Counted from the first letter of the stretch, positions 45,881 through 56,612 are shown. The stretch is 64,000 bases of DNA from Symsagittifera roscoffensis (GCF_963678635.1 NW_026971073.1:162001-226000); one strand, 5' to 3'. The notes: a model not told the origin generated them from the sequence alone. Made by a program: numbers and translations.

Positions 45881-46959
45881 CCAACCCAGACGCACACTTA
45901 ACTTTTGCCACTGTTTTACCATGGAATAAACAATTTTACAAAAAAAACTCTTTTTTACAACATAAATTCAATACACCAATGAAATTTGGAATTTAAAAAA
46001 AACGCGCCCCGATGTTAGCAAAACGTTAGAGATTTCCTAAAAAAAACAAAAAGAACACAATTTTTCTTGCCGTTTTTTTACCAATACTCAGACACTGAAA
46101 GCTTACAATCTCTTCCCCCATCTTGATACATTGTAGAATATGTATCCAATCATAACACAAATCTGGGAGACCGGATATTCTATGACCTGATTTCAAACAT
46201 GGGAGTGTCCAGGGATCCCCTTGATCTTCTCCAATTTCTACCACTCTCTTTGAAACGCCTTGGGCAAATTGCCAAGTTTATAATATACGTGTAGAAACAA
46301 TAAGGGCTCGTGGTAGCATAATATGCTAAAAACGAACTGTTTATTTGGTAAAAACGAACTATGCTAAAAACGAACTGTTTATTTGGTGCTCCAAAATTTT
46401 GGTTTTTTGTAACGCTATGTTCTATCACTTCAAGGATATGCGGTTTTTGATTCTTGTTTTTAATAATTGGTCGATCATTGAATTCGAGCCTAAAGCCAAA
46501 ATATTCCAGCCGATATTTTTTTCATGTAATAACAACTTTTTCAACTCATCGTTAGCGCTTTTAGTAGGTATCCCACATTCAAATTTTACCAGCCTTAAAA
46601 CCGTCTTAATCGTTGTCGATTCATACAATTCAGACCAACAAATCATCCATGGGTTGATCTCTCCCCAATTTTTTTGATCTTCAATTCATGATTTTTCTGG
46701 CGGGACGTATATAAAAATTTCGATACAATAAGTGTCGTTTAACTTTTTTAGAGTATTTTTATTACGTCTTGATTTGCATAAACTTGCAAATTGCCTTCCA
46801 TCAAAACAATTTGCCTTGGCCCTTTGATAAAGCACTTCAACACTCCATGAGAGAATTGATCATCTCTAACTTGAAACTAGGATCTATTTTTACGAGGCTA
46901 ATTTTACTATAAAACTTAAAGGCGTACTGAGTTATGACCGATGTGGTTAACTCATAGAG
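45881..46959. other. Unassigned segment with coding-like pieces
   Basis: The plus strand at about 46,132-46,290 reads an open, balanced segment (YIVEYVSNHNTNLGDRIFYD ... LDLLQFLPLSLKRLGQIAKF). The minus strand at 46,700-46,425 reads another (WGEINPWMICWSELYEST ... VKFECGIPTKSANDELKKLL). Neither resembles the retroelement genes elsewhere in the window, and I recognise neither. Overlapping open frames on the opposite strands (46,345-46,677 plus; 46,244-46,026 minus) make the coding strand uncertain. Could be exon or pseudogene debris of another gene or element. Confidence 0.3.
46323..46387. repeat. Short tandem repeat of 27 bp
   Basis: ATGCTAAAAACGAACTGTTT and the following bases occur at 46,323-46,349 and again at 46,361-46,387 with an 11-bp spacer. 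Confidence 0.75.
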
Positions 46960-48310
46960 TAATTTCGGATAGGGTACACGTCTGCTCGTCACGCTATCTT
47001 ATTTTCGGCCGGATAGATTCGTGCAACTTCTTAGTATAATACCAATCCTAATCTTACTCTTATATCTACTAGTCTCAGGGTGTTTAACTAGTCTCTGCTA
47101 GGCTCAATAGATCTAGAGTACACTGGCTTATTGCAACTGCTGAAGTTCTCTTGGGTAGGCAACTAAGTTCTAAGTTAAATTCAAATATCTCTGGTGCTGA
47201 AATTATAAGTAATTTCAACACTTACAAATAAGTGGGTTGTTAGTTGGATGGATTATGATTGGTTAATATTGAATATTTTACAGTGGTAAAATATCTATTT
47301 TATCCAATAACAAAATGTAGTTTAGATCAGGTTCCACCCATCCGGGGCTTACAGAGTTTTTTAGAACTGTATTTCTTCTCTTCAATTTGAAGAATGGATG
47401 ATGAACGTTGGTATTTGGCGAACATCTTTTTCTTGTCCGGTTCCTCTTGGAGAAGAACGTTCCAGGACGCTGGAATTATGGATAGGAAATTGTTACGTCG
47501 TCATTCGACAGCAACTGTGATACGCAATGAAATCAATCCGATTTCAAAATGGTTTGCTATGACAGGTTTTTCTGTATTATGTAGAGAACCTGTTTTGTGT
47601 GCAACTTCGTCTATATACTGCAATGTTTGATTTACATTTTATAAAATTATGTAATTCGGTTTTTTAATCATGAATTTAGTTAGTCGTTTTCACAAAAGCG
47701 TTTTATTTTAGTTTGGTTATTTCGAAGAGTTACTCACCCTTGAGTACCTCTTATTAAAAATAGGAGTGTGATCACAAAGCGTGGATGTAGCGCGGTGGGT
47801 TAGGCCGGCTATAGAGCATGCTCAGGACGTCCTCTCTGGTGGGTTAGGCCAGGAGTGGGAGTATGATTTCATGCTGTTTCTTTGAGAGGTCCTGTTATGT
47901 TATAACGTTTTATGTTGAGTTTATGTTGATCTTTCTTATGTGACTTTGGTTGTGTTCTTTTTTCAAAAATCAAATTGTTTTTGGTATGGATTTGTCTTGC
48001 GACTTTTTTGTGTTTTATAATTTCTTTCTTAGACTTATAATAGTCTTCAAAAGAATAAATTATCCAGTTTTAAACTGGGTTAACCAGTTTGGGTACCGTT
48101 GGTTTTCTTTTCTTAGTCATGTTGTTATTTTATGATTTGTGGTGTTTGGTAAGCTGCGTTGGTTAGTTTGGTTTGATATATAATTCCTTTCCAACCAGGT
48201 TAAAGGAAAGTTTGAAACTTGTTATCGTGTGTTAGAGTGGTTGATAGTGAAAGCTTGCAACCCTAAAATCATTATTTAAACAGTTCTTCGTGGGCGAGCT
48301 GAGCGAGTTT
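46960..48310 (-). repeat. 3' LTR-like sequence of copy B
   Basis: Non-coding block beyond ORF Y, inverse of 44,275-45,880 and, at its far end, of 16,850-17,000 (copy A) and parallel to 37,934-38,150 (copy C). Presence next to all three element copies supports LTR identity. Ends are not sharp enough to call TG...CA termini. The open frame at 47,394-47,630 (plus strand) lies inside and is regarded as chance. Confidence 0.6.
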
Positions 48311-48609
48311 GGATAGAACTCTTGTGCGAATGAATGAAAATATTTGAAAAGGTTGGTACTGCTTTCTCATTTTATCAATTTATTGCGTAGAATTTGAACT
48401 GTACAGCGTTTGGGCGAAATTTCAATTTTTAAACTTTCATCGTAATCAAGTTTACTGTTTCATGGGGAAATAATTTATAAATAAAATTACTACATTTGTA
48501 TGAATTTTTTTACATTATTTAGTGCAAAAAATTAAAGAATTTCAGGAGAATATAACAAGTTTGTATATTATTTTTCTTTTCTGTTTTGTAGATGATCGTG
48601 GTGTGAAGA
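48311..48609 (-). other. 3' untranslated stretch between intron-like segment and LTR, copy B
   Basis: AT-rich with no open frame of note. Any polypurine tract for plus-strand priming should lie here, next to the LTR; I cannot point to a convincing one. Confidence 0.4.
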
Positions 48610-48693
48610 CTAGAAATATAAATCGAACATTGATAGAAAATGGTTAGTACTAATTTAAATTTATTACTGAAGAGTATTTTAAATTATACTTAC
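48610..48693 (-). other. Intron-like segment after ORF Y stop, copy B
   Basis: 84 bp on the minus strand from GTAAGT (48,693) to TTTCTAG (48,610), beginning four bases after the TAA stop of ORF Y (48,699-48,697). Matches the copy A segment (16,612-16,694) in place and length, with a better donor. Confidence 0.55.
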
Positions 48694-48696
48694 CGT

Positions 48697-50502
48697 TTAA
48701 TCATCTGGGAAAAAGCCGTGAGGGAAGATGTCGTGTATCACATCTGATGTTGTTAGTAATTAGGCTAGTATGCGTATGATGTTTTTATTTTGTAGCAGTG
48801 GCCAAAGCAATTGAAGTGCTTTAATGGTGTTTAGTTCTTCGGTGCCTACTGCAAACTCGTAAGGTGTGTTTTGAATGAGTTTATATATTTTATGATTATA
48901 TTTTGTATTGTGAATGAATTCTAATATGGGTATTTCAATAGGTTGGATAAATTCATGCGGGATAAGAAGGGTCTAGTTTTTTCGGCATTGAAGGTCTTCG
49001 TGATTGGACAGAATATATACATTTGGGCAACTGGGTCATAGTTGCGGAGGATGCCGTGGAGGTTAGTATCTTTGATGCAATATGTAAAATTCAGGAAAAA
49101 TGGTGTACTTTGAGTTAAGAAACTGAAAACGATGGTAAGATTGCCTTGATGGGGTGTGCAAATCAAAATGATTTTGTATAAAACGATAGTATGTATATGT
49201 GTGGGTTTGTTTAGTGCGTAACATAATATTGTGGGAACAGTGCAAATCGCGTTCCTGTGGTGAAAGAAAGTGAAAAATTAGTGAAAATAATTGAAATTTG
49301 TCAGAGAAGCTTTCGTATGCTTGAATAGCAGCTAGTGGTTCTGATTTAAAGTGATCTTTTTTTGCTATCAAAAATATTAAGTGTGAATACGTATGATGTT
49401 TTGATGAAAAATTTTTCTCTTAGTTGCGGGTTTGGAAGCCGTCTTCATCTAAAAATTTGTCTTGATTAGGTCGGATTATATTATGATCGTAATTTTCTAT
49501 TGCAAATTCGTTAGCTCGGGTTGCTGTGAATGTTTTTAGTAACTTTTTATATCCAACGTAAGTAAACTGTCGAGGTGTTAGTGTTGTGGTGAGCCTATGT
49601 AACATGTCTTTGTTCTTTTCTATGCTGTCATGAGTATTAGTTAGTGGTAGGCAAAGGGGGTTAGTAAAATTATAATAAGCTGTCCAATGAATTGTTGGCA
49701 CTAAAACATGTTCATCGACAAAATTGCGTGTGTCGTTAGTATCGTTAGGTGTGTTTAATTTATATTGCGGAAATGAGGGTAAGGTGATTGGAAGAAAAAT
49801 TTTCGTGTTTGTATGTTGCGGGTTATTAATATATTCGCGGGCTGTTCTGGGTTAGGTTGGGAATGGGTGATTTGGAAGTTTTCGTTTAAAAGTGCGATAA
49901 GCTCGGTGAGTGCTAGTAGGTCTTTCGGTGGATGTGGATGATTGTACTAATGATGGAGTGTAAGCTGAGGAGGGTGTAGGAGTAGGTGGATTTGAGGATG
50001 TTATTGTGGATAATAGTTGATGTATTGTGAGGGTGTTAGGGTGTTTTAATTGTTGTTGTAAAGTTATAAAATTATCGAGCTCCTGGGAAATTTGGGGGGT
50101 ATCTGAGGAATTATTATATGATCTGTCGGAATGAAAGAGAGAATAGGTTGGGGTCACTTGGGAAGCATAAGAAGGAGTGGAAATGGATGGGAGTAGATTT
50201 TTAGATGGAATTGGTTGACAGGGGGTTTCGAAAAAAACTGAGGAGTTGGTCTGGGTATGATTAAATGGAGATGGTGGGGAGTCTGCAAATTCGTCGGGGG
50301 TTTCTACATTAGGGTTATTAAATTGTGAGATATAAAATAGAACTGAAATATCTGAGTTAGTATCAGAATTCGTGCTTGATGATATATTAATAATCGGAAA
50401 ATCGGGTGGTGGGAAAACAAAAAGTGGGATTATTGGGATTTGAGTTTGGAGGTTGGCTGGGTGGGAATTTGAGCGGTGTAGGGATCCAAGTTGTCGGCTC
50501 AT
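48697..50502 (-). pseudogene. ORF Y, copy B unit 2 (fullest version, about 600 codons)
   Basis: Starts ATG at 50,502, overlapping the env stop by ATGA. Residues 1-216 (50,502-49,852) are S/P/T/N-rich and probably disordered (SQVTPTYS; PPTPTPSSAYTPS). After a single TAA the same frame continues from about 49,849 (TARAYIN-like, then HWTAYYNFTNPLCLP) to 49,420; then frameshifts near 49,420-49,360 lead into 49,371-49,063 (IQAYESF, HERDLHCSH-type, TYTYYRFIQNHFDLHTP) and on to the C-terminus (YIFCPITKT, LLWPLLQNKNIIRILA) and GFFPDD. No family recognised; no membrane segment, zinc motif or catalytic signature seen. Possible roles (accessory, nucleoprotein-like, assembly) are guesses. Confidence 0.65.
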
Positions 50503-51431
50503 CGTGGGCTAAAAAAATGATTATGTTGAGACTGAAAAGTGGTGGTGTGGGGTTGTTCTATAATTTGTTGGTATGTATTATCATTTTGTGAATGATGTGT
50601 TATTATATTATGTATGGGACTTAGCGATATGTTTGGTCTAAAATTTGAGTTATTTGTTATTGCTAAATTTCGAAGATTTTGTGGGACTGGGGATAATGGA
50701 GGGTTATGTGTTAGGGGTGGTAACTGTGGTGCTGTAGGCGTTATTTCTATATTATTATGTTCTTCGTCGTACGTGTTCTGTCTTGTCGCTATTTTTGTAT
50801 TGTATTCTTTTATTTGTGCGTCTAAAAGAATTTTGTTTATTGATGATGAAAAAATTCCAAAAGATCCTGCAAATAGTATGCGTGCTACACTTGCTTGTCT
50901 ATTTACTTGTGTGTGTATAGCGCATGTATTATAGATTCCTTTTAAGAGTGAGAAAAGAAATCCTATAAAATTAAACATGGCGTATAAGATAGTTAGTTTT
51001 TCTGGGATGTAATATGGCCATCCTAGAAAAGCTATAATTTCGTTCTTTAAGGTGACAAAACTGTAAATATTTATGGCTGAAATATCTTGTGGTCTGTATT
51101 TTTCACCGTTTAAGTTTATATAGTCTTTAATGTCTTTAAAGTATCCGTTATAATCTTTTGTTAGTAATTTTGCTAATATGCGAATGATGTTTTTAGTTTG
51201 AAGCAGTGGCCAAACCATTTGAAGTGCTTTAATAGGTTTTAGTTCTTCAGTGCCAACTGCAAACTCATAAGGTGTGTTTTGAATGAGATTATATAATTTG
51301 TGATTGTATTTAGTGTTGTGGATGATTTCTAATGTTGGGATTTCTACAGGTTGGATAAATTCGTGTGGGATAAGGAAGGGTCTGGATTTTTCTGCGTTAA
51401 GGGTCTTCGTGATGGGACAAAATATATACAT
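50499..51431 (-). CDS. Chimeric ORF: ORF Y C-terminus fused to Env C-terminus (310 aa)
   Basis: An open frame produced by the tandem duplication. Residues 1-89 or so are the C-terminal part of ORF Y (MYIFCPITKTLNAEK ... NIIRILAKLLT). The junction (about 51,165) passes directly into Env (DYNGYFKDIKDYINL), then the membrane region GWPYYIPEKLTILY and FIGFLFSLLKGIY (about residues 137-175), a second weakly apolar stretch (ARILFAGSFGIFSSSI), and a long P/S/N-rich cytoplasmic tail ending SPR at 50,499. The Env part is the only unbroken copy of this tail in the window. Whether the fusion is ever expressed is unknown; it is most simply a duplication by-product. Confidence 0.6.
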   Translation of the reverse strand: MYIFCPITKTLNAEKSRPFLIPHEFIQPVEIPTLEIIHNTKYNHKLYNLIQNTPYEFAVGTEELKPIKALQMVWPLLQTKNIIRILAKLLTKDYNGYFKDIKDYINLNGEKYRPQDISAINIYSFVTLKNEIIAFLGWPYYIPEKLTILYAMFNFIGFLFSLLKGIYNTCAIHTQVNRQASVARILFAGSFGIFSSSINKILLDAQIKEYNTKIATRQNTYDEEHNNIEITPTAPQLPPLTHNPPLSPVPQNLRNLAITNNSNFRPNISLSPIHNIITHHSQNDNTYQQIIEQPHTTTFQSQHNHFFSPR

Positions 51432-52564
51432 TTCGGTTAAGGGATCATAATTGCGGAGGATACCGTGAAGGTTAGTATCTTTGATGCAATATGTGAAATT
51501 AAGAAAAAATGGTGAAGTGTATTTAGAGTTAATAAACTGAAAACGGTGGTGTGGTTGTCTTCATGGAGTGTGTAGATCAAAATGATTTTGTATGAAACGA
51601 TAATATGTATATGTGTGGGTTTGTTTAGTGTGTAACAGAATGTCGTGTGAGCAGTGCAAATCGCGTTCATGTAGTGCAAGGAAGTGGAAGGTTAGTGAAA
51701 ATAATTGAAATTTTTCTTTAAAACTTTCGTAAGCTTGCATGTCGGTTAGTGCTTCAGAAATGATGTGGTCAAACTTTCGATCAAATATATTGAGTGTAAA
51801 TACATATGATGTTTTGATGAAGAATTTTTCTGTGACTTGTGGGTTAGCGAAGCGATCATCATCTAAAAATTGGTCTTGGTTAGTTCGGATGATGTTATGA
51901 TCGTAATATGCTAGCGTAAATTCGTTAGCTCGGGGCGCAGTGAATGTTTTTAGTGACTTATTATATCCTATATAAGTAAATTGTTTATGTGTTAGTGGTG
52001 TGGTGAGTCGATATAGCATATCTTGATTTCTTTCTTTATCGATGTGAGTATTAGATGATGGTAGGCAAAGGGGATTAGTAAAATGGTAATATGATGTCCA
52101 ATGAAGTGTAGGCATTAAAACATGTTCGTCTAGAAAACTACGTGTGTCGTTAGTGCAGTGAGAGTATCTGGAGAATTGGATGATCGGTCTGAATGAAATG
52201 AAGAGTAGGTTGGGGTGACTTGTGAAGCATAAGAGGGTGTAGAAATGGATGGGAGTGGGTTATTTGGTGGGATTGGTTGAAAAGGAGGTTTTGAAAAAAT
52301 TGAGGGGTTGGTTTGAAAATTATTGGATGGAGATGGTTCAGAGTCTGCAAATTCATCAGGGGTTTCAATATTAGGGTTATTGAGTTGTGAAATGGAGTAT
52401 AAAACTGAAATATTTGAATTAGTGTCTGAATTCATGCCTGATGTTATATTACTAGATGGGAAATCGGGTGGCGGGAAAGCAAAAAGTGGAATTATTGTAA
52501 TTGGAGTGTTGAGGTTGGTTGGGTGGGAATTTGAGCGGTGTAGGGATCCAAGTTGTCGGCTCAT
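51171..52564 (-). pseudogene. ORF Y, copy B unit 1 (internally deleted)
   Basis: Starts ATG at 52,564 with the same ATGA overlap. The S/P/T-rich region is cut short after SSNSPDT by a deletion of about 350 bp relative to unit 2, shifting frame to a stop at 52,130. The globular part is then open from 52,115 to 51,561 (184 codons: HWTSYYHFTNPLCLP, LTHKQFTYIGYNKS, EALTDMQAYESFKEKFQLF, ERDLHCSHDI), the longest clean stretch of this domain in the window. Another indel near 51,560 separates it from the C-terminal part, which fuses to env at about 51,165. Confidence 0.65.
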
Positions 52565-55132
52565 CGTGGGCTAAAAAAATGATTATGTTGAGACTGAAAA
52601 GTGGTGGTGTGGGGTTGTTCTATAATTTGTTGGTATATATTATCATTTTGTGAATGATGTGTTATTATATGTTGGATGGGACTGTGTGTTATATTCGGTC
52701 TGGAATTTGGATTATTTGTGATTGCTAGGTTTCGGAAATTACGAGGAACTAATGTTAAAGAATGATTTGTGGTAGGGTTTATCTCTATATTTTTGTGATC
52801 TTCGTCGTAAGTGTTTTGTCTTGTGGATATTTTCGTGTTATTTTCTTTTATTTGTGCATCTAGAAGTATTTTGTTTATTGATGATGAAAAATTTCCAAAA
52901 AAGCCTGCAAAGAGTATACGTGCTACACTTGCTTGTCTGTTTACTTGTGTGTATAGCGCATGTGTTATAGATTCCTTTTAAGAGTGAGAAAAGAAATCCT
53001 ATAAAATTTAACATGGCCTGTAAGATAGTTAATTTTTCTAAAATGAAATAGGGCCAACCTAGAAAAGCTAGACTTTCGTTCTTTAAGGTGACAAAACTGA
53101 AAATATTTATAGGTGAAATATCTTGTGGTCTGTTTTTTTTTTCACCGTTTAAGTATTTTTAGTCTTTAATGTTTTTAAAATATCCGCTATAATCTTGTGT
53201 ATAAATGTCTGCAAATCCTGCGGTTTCGGCAAGTTTTCTTAAATTCTGGTCATTTGATTGTCTTTGTATTGTGTCAATTTCTGTTAATAATTCTTGAAAT
53301 TGTTGTGTTCTAATGTGATGTTGGATATCTGATTTAGAATATATTCCAATTGATTGTAAATCAATATTCGGATTACGAGCAATAGCTCTGATGCTTTCGG
53401 GTGAAAATTTTTTGAGTGATTGCATTAACGTAGGTTATTGTGTGAGAAGATAGTATTTATTTTCGTCAGGTTTCAATTGTACTACATTGTGGCTATTTTC
53501 TGATCCACATGGGACTGCGGTATCCCAAAAATATGTTCGTCTTGAAAGTGTGTCGACAAAATGTACGTTATTTTTTATAGAACATAGGAATTCTTTTATA
53601 ACAACGTTTGTCTTCAAAAACATGTAGTAGTGATACTTTTTTGATATAAGTATAAAACCATAAAATGTTTCCTTCGTAGTCTAGAAAGTTTGATCTGTTT
53701 CCTGATAATAAGTATCCTGCGTAGGGTGTTTTTAATACTGCTAGTGCGAGTGATTTGTGTTCTTTCCAATTCGCATAGTTGGTGAAGTATTTCTAATTCG
53801 GAGAGTGACATTTCTCGAAAAATTCGACTAATTGTGTAGTCTAACTTCATATCCAAGTAGATATCGTAATGAATTTTACCGAAATAGGTGCTATTCATTA
53901 GTGATAGTTCTTGTAAACGTGTTTTTCTACTGTCAAGTGGTGTTAGTTTTCCACCAGGTTGACCTGTGCTTTTTTGAAAGTTAACTGTTATGTATGATGT
54001 TCCTTCATTTATAGGGTGACTTGTGGCATAGGGGTCAAATTTTATTTTTCCAGTGGTTATGTCGAAACCTTTTTCGTATTCGACAAGTATTTCAGAGTAT
54101 TGTGTCTTATAAAGTGGATTTCTGTATTTAGATGCATTTTCTGTTTCTTGATATATTTGGAAACGGGTTAATTTATTTTCTATATCATGAATATTTCGAA
54201 AATCCTTACTTAGTTTTCGGGATGGATTTAGTTTTTCGTATGGAATCGATTCTAAAAAGTTTTTTTCATGAAGTTTTATCATTCGAGCGTGTGTTTTTGC
54301 TACTTGGAATTTTGTGCATGTATCTTCGGGAAACCAAACAATTGTTGCTTGGGTCCTTGTTGTAGGGTCACAATAACAATGATCATTTTTGCAAGATAAT
54401 CTAATTCCTTGATAGATCCTTGTGTTATCAGATAAATGTCGTGTGAGTTGTATTTTCCAATTGAAAAACATTATTTCTTGATATCCTTTATTTTTTGTCT
54501 CTGCCTTGCAGTTTGAGGGGTCATTTATTCCAATATGTGGTATCCAGTGTTTATCGTGTATGTCATAAGTTAATCTGCCGTGTGCGCTGTTGTATGGAAA
54601 TTTTTCGTCTAATTTTATATTTCCTTGATATCGTTCAAGTTGTGCTTGGTGTACAGAATCGGCAAAGACATGGAAATTTACTATTTTCCTGTCTGTGTTT
54701 CTAATTCTCGCGATGTTTAGTCTGAGTAGTTCGTTTTTACAATCATCGGGATTTAGATGTAAGAGTCGTTCTATATTACTTTGATAGAATGATTCGTGAT
54801 CAAGTCGGTTCTTATTTCCATTTAAACTTGTGAACAGTGTACTTTCTTTTCGGAAAATTTTGCTTTAAATTTATATCCTGTGACTGTTGTTGCTCGGGCT
54901 TTTGAATACAATGTTGCTATTACATTTGTAGTTTCTATAGCTTGTGGTTCTGTTCGCATTGTGATACTTGATTCATTGCATATTTGTGTAGTGTTTTTTG
55001 TTCGTTTTCTTCATAATCGTAGTGTATTACTAATAAATCCTGGGGTCCTGTGCGAGGAGATGGATTTGTGTTTTGGTCGGAAAAAATTAGAAAATAGAAA
55101 TGTTGAAATTTTAATATTTTTAGAATATACAT
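52561..55132 (-). pseudogene. env: Envelope glycoprotein, copy B
   Basis: Signal peptide at the start (MYILKILKFQHFYFLIFS), then PSPRTGPQDLL, HYDYEENEQ (Cys of copy A replaced by Tyr) and QC. A frameshift near 54,935 leads into a long open frame from about 54,845 to 53,614 (roughly 410 codons) with NCKAETKNK, CKNDHCYCDP, DTCTKFQVAK, CELERTQI. A small deletion after ELERTQI throws the last 40 or so codons out of frame. The next block (53,623-53,435) has WDTAVPCGSENSH, then a single TAA, then 53,425-53,159 helical (FSPESIRAIARN) to YSGYFKNIKD. The membrane region follows, frameshifted in unit 1. Cys pattern and late membrane anchor suggest a class III fusion glycoprotein of chuvirus/gB-like type (inference). 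Confidence 0.65.
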
Positions 55133-56230
55133 GTGTATGATAATCCTTAGTATGGATTATAAAATGTGATGTAACCAATTGTGTTTTTTGTATATCTATC
55201 GTATTTATATATTACATCAGTTGTTATAAATGGTGGTGGTAGCGATTGAGCTGTTATATTTGGTGGATTTAATGGATAGGGATGTTGAAAAATTTAGTTA
55301 AGTTTGATCGTGATTTCGAATTTCAATTGGATACTATTTTGTTGAAGTATTTGAATATTGTGTTCTCGAATATCTTCGTGGATATCTTGTCTATATTGTA
55401 GTCTGTTGAGTGCCCAACTGTGGAGTCGGTTACTATCATGATGTTGTCCAAATAATTGTGGGGGTGCTACGAATGTATTCCAGTGTAGTCGTAAAAGGAT
55501 ATTTGTTGATGATTCTTCTCGATATCTAGCGTCGAGTTTATTTGGGAAATTTAAAGGGAAAAGCGTCGGTGAAATTTGACTTAATGATGATGTTGACGGT
55601 AGTGATTAGGTTTCTGGTAGTGATAATAGTGTTGTATCCGTAGAAATATCTATTGGATCACTCACTAAGTTTGGTTCACCTTGTGTATATGAATGTGTTG
55701 TCCCATATGGTAGTCGTGCTTTGGGATTGGGGGGTTAAGGGATTTTCACGTATTTATTCAGATGTTGGTGTTGAATCTAAGTAGTCGGAGGGTATATTTG
55801 AGGTGCTCTCTTGTGAAAGTAGTGTGGGAGTTTCTGGCAATGTACTACTTGAAGTTTCTGCAGTAGTTGGTGTTGGTGATTGGGGTATATCAAAAAGAAC
55901 TCTAGGGGTTTGAAAACTTCTGTTTCGTCGTGGATGTATAATTTGTCTATTCATTTCGACTGTATTTTGATTTTGACTAATGTTTCTTATTCTGCTTAAT
56001 TCTTGTGGTAATGTGGGGTACAAATTATATGTTGGTTCACTTAGAGGTGCCTGTCGCTGAACTGGTTCTATTGATTCGGATAAGCGAGCGTGTCGTTCTT
56101 CAAAATTGTATGGGTTATCTTGAAAAGAAATTCGTGTGGATGTTTGGGGGTTTTGGGTAGTTGTGGGTATTGCTGGGTTTTCTTGGGATGATGTCGGTGA
56201 AAACTGATTTTGTGATTGTTGGTTAGCAAT
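55133..56230 (-). pseudogene. P/S/T-rich ORF, copy B
   Basis: Open from 56,023 to 55,754 (ETSSSTLPETPTLLSQESTS, NIPSDYLDSTPTSE), with a less biased C-terminal part near 55,270-55,150 (PPNITAQSLPPPF, YKYDRYTKNT). Same order as copy A. The end overlaps or abuts the env start at 55,132. Stops include one just after TSE and one before the env start. Unknown function; could be a mucin-like or linker protein. Confidence 0.5.
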
Positions 56231-56394
56231 TTTTAAAAGTTTCCGATTGATTTTTTCTAGTGAGAAGATTATTATTCTTTTTTACACATTTGCACATTGT
56301 CAGTATTAGGGATGATACAAATATGATGAAAATTACAAATAGTAAAAAAATATCTGTTCTACTAAAAATTGTTCGTATCAATTAAATATACATT
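56231..56394 (-). pseudogene. Small hydrophobic protein 2, copy B
   Basis: ATG TAT start as in copy A but TAA at the fourth codon. The following frame keeps the first membrane segment (IFLLFVIFIIFVSSLILTM) and CKCVKK. The second membrane segment is replaced by a polar Asn/Lys/Gln-rich end. Confidence 0.5.
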
Positions 56395-56459
56395 GAAATA
56401 TCGTACCTGTGAATATGATCAAAGATTAGGGAAAGTTGGAGATATATTTCAAATAGGGA

Positions 56460-56612
56460 TTAGAAAATGTTGCAAAAGATTATTAAAATGATTATAAAAG
56501 CTTCAAAAGTATCAAATAGAAATATGAACAAAAGTTTGAATAGTATGAAAAATTTTATTAAAAGATTTAAAATTGTAGTTTTGAAGATATTGACTGATTG
56601 AGAGAAGAGCAT
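56460..56612 (-). CDS. Small hydrophobic protein 1, copy B (50 aa)
   Basis: ATG at 56,612 to TAA at 56,460, uninterrupted. The first ten residues are polar (MLFSQSVNIF), the rest strongly apolar (FFILFKLLFIFLF, DTFEAFIIILIIFCNIF). Aligns end to end and without gaps with residues 3-52 of the copy A protein (start Met, S, V, L-N, F-K-L, D-T-x-E, C-N-x-F conserved). Too short for most gene finders. Role unknown: a small membrane protein between pol and env. Confidence 0.6.
   Translation of the reverse strand: MLFSQSVNIFKTTILNLLIKFFILFKLLFIFLFDTFEAFIIILIIFCNIF

Larger units (their letters stand above)
48700..53200 (-). repeat. Tandem duplication of env tail plus ORF Y in copy B
   Basis: Unit 1 runs from about 53,200 (YSGYFKNIKD) to 51,165; unit 2 from 51,165 (YNGYFKDIKD) to about 48,700. 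Offsets between equivalent points are about 2.06 kb in env and 2.41 kb in ORF Y, the difference being the 350-bp deletion in unit 1. The units have diverged, so the duplication is old. Confidence 0.8.

Noticed and set aside
47394-47630. 78-codon plus-strand ORF in the LTR-like region
   Set aside because: No conservation in the inverse LTR-like copy at 44,275-45,880.
52323-52574. Gly-rich plus-strand ORFs opposite ORF Y (also 50,406-50,591 and 50,614-50,934)
   Set aside because: Antisense of Pro/Ser-rich ORF Y and env-tail sequence.
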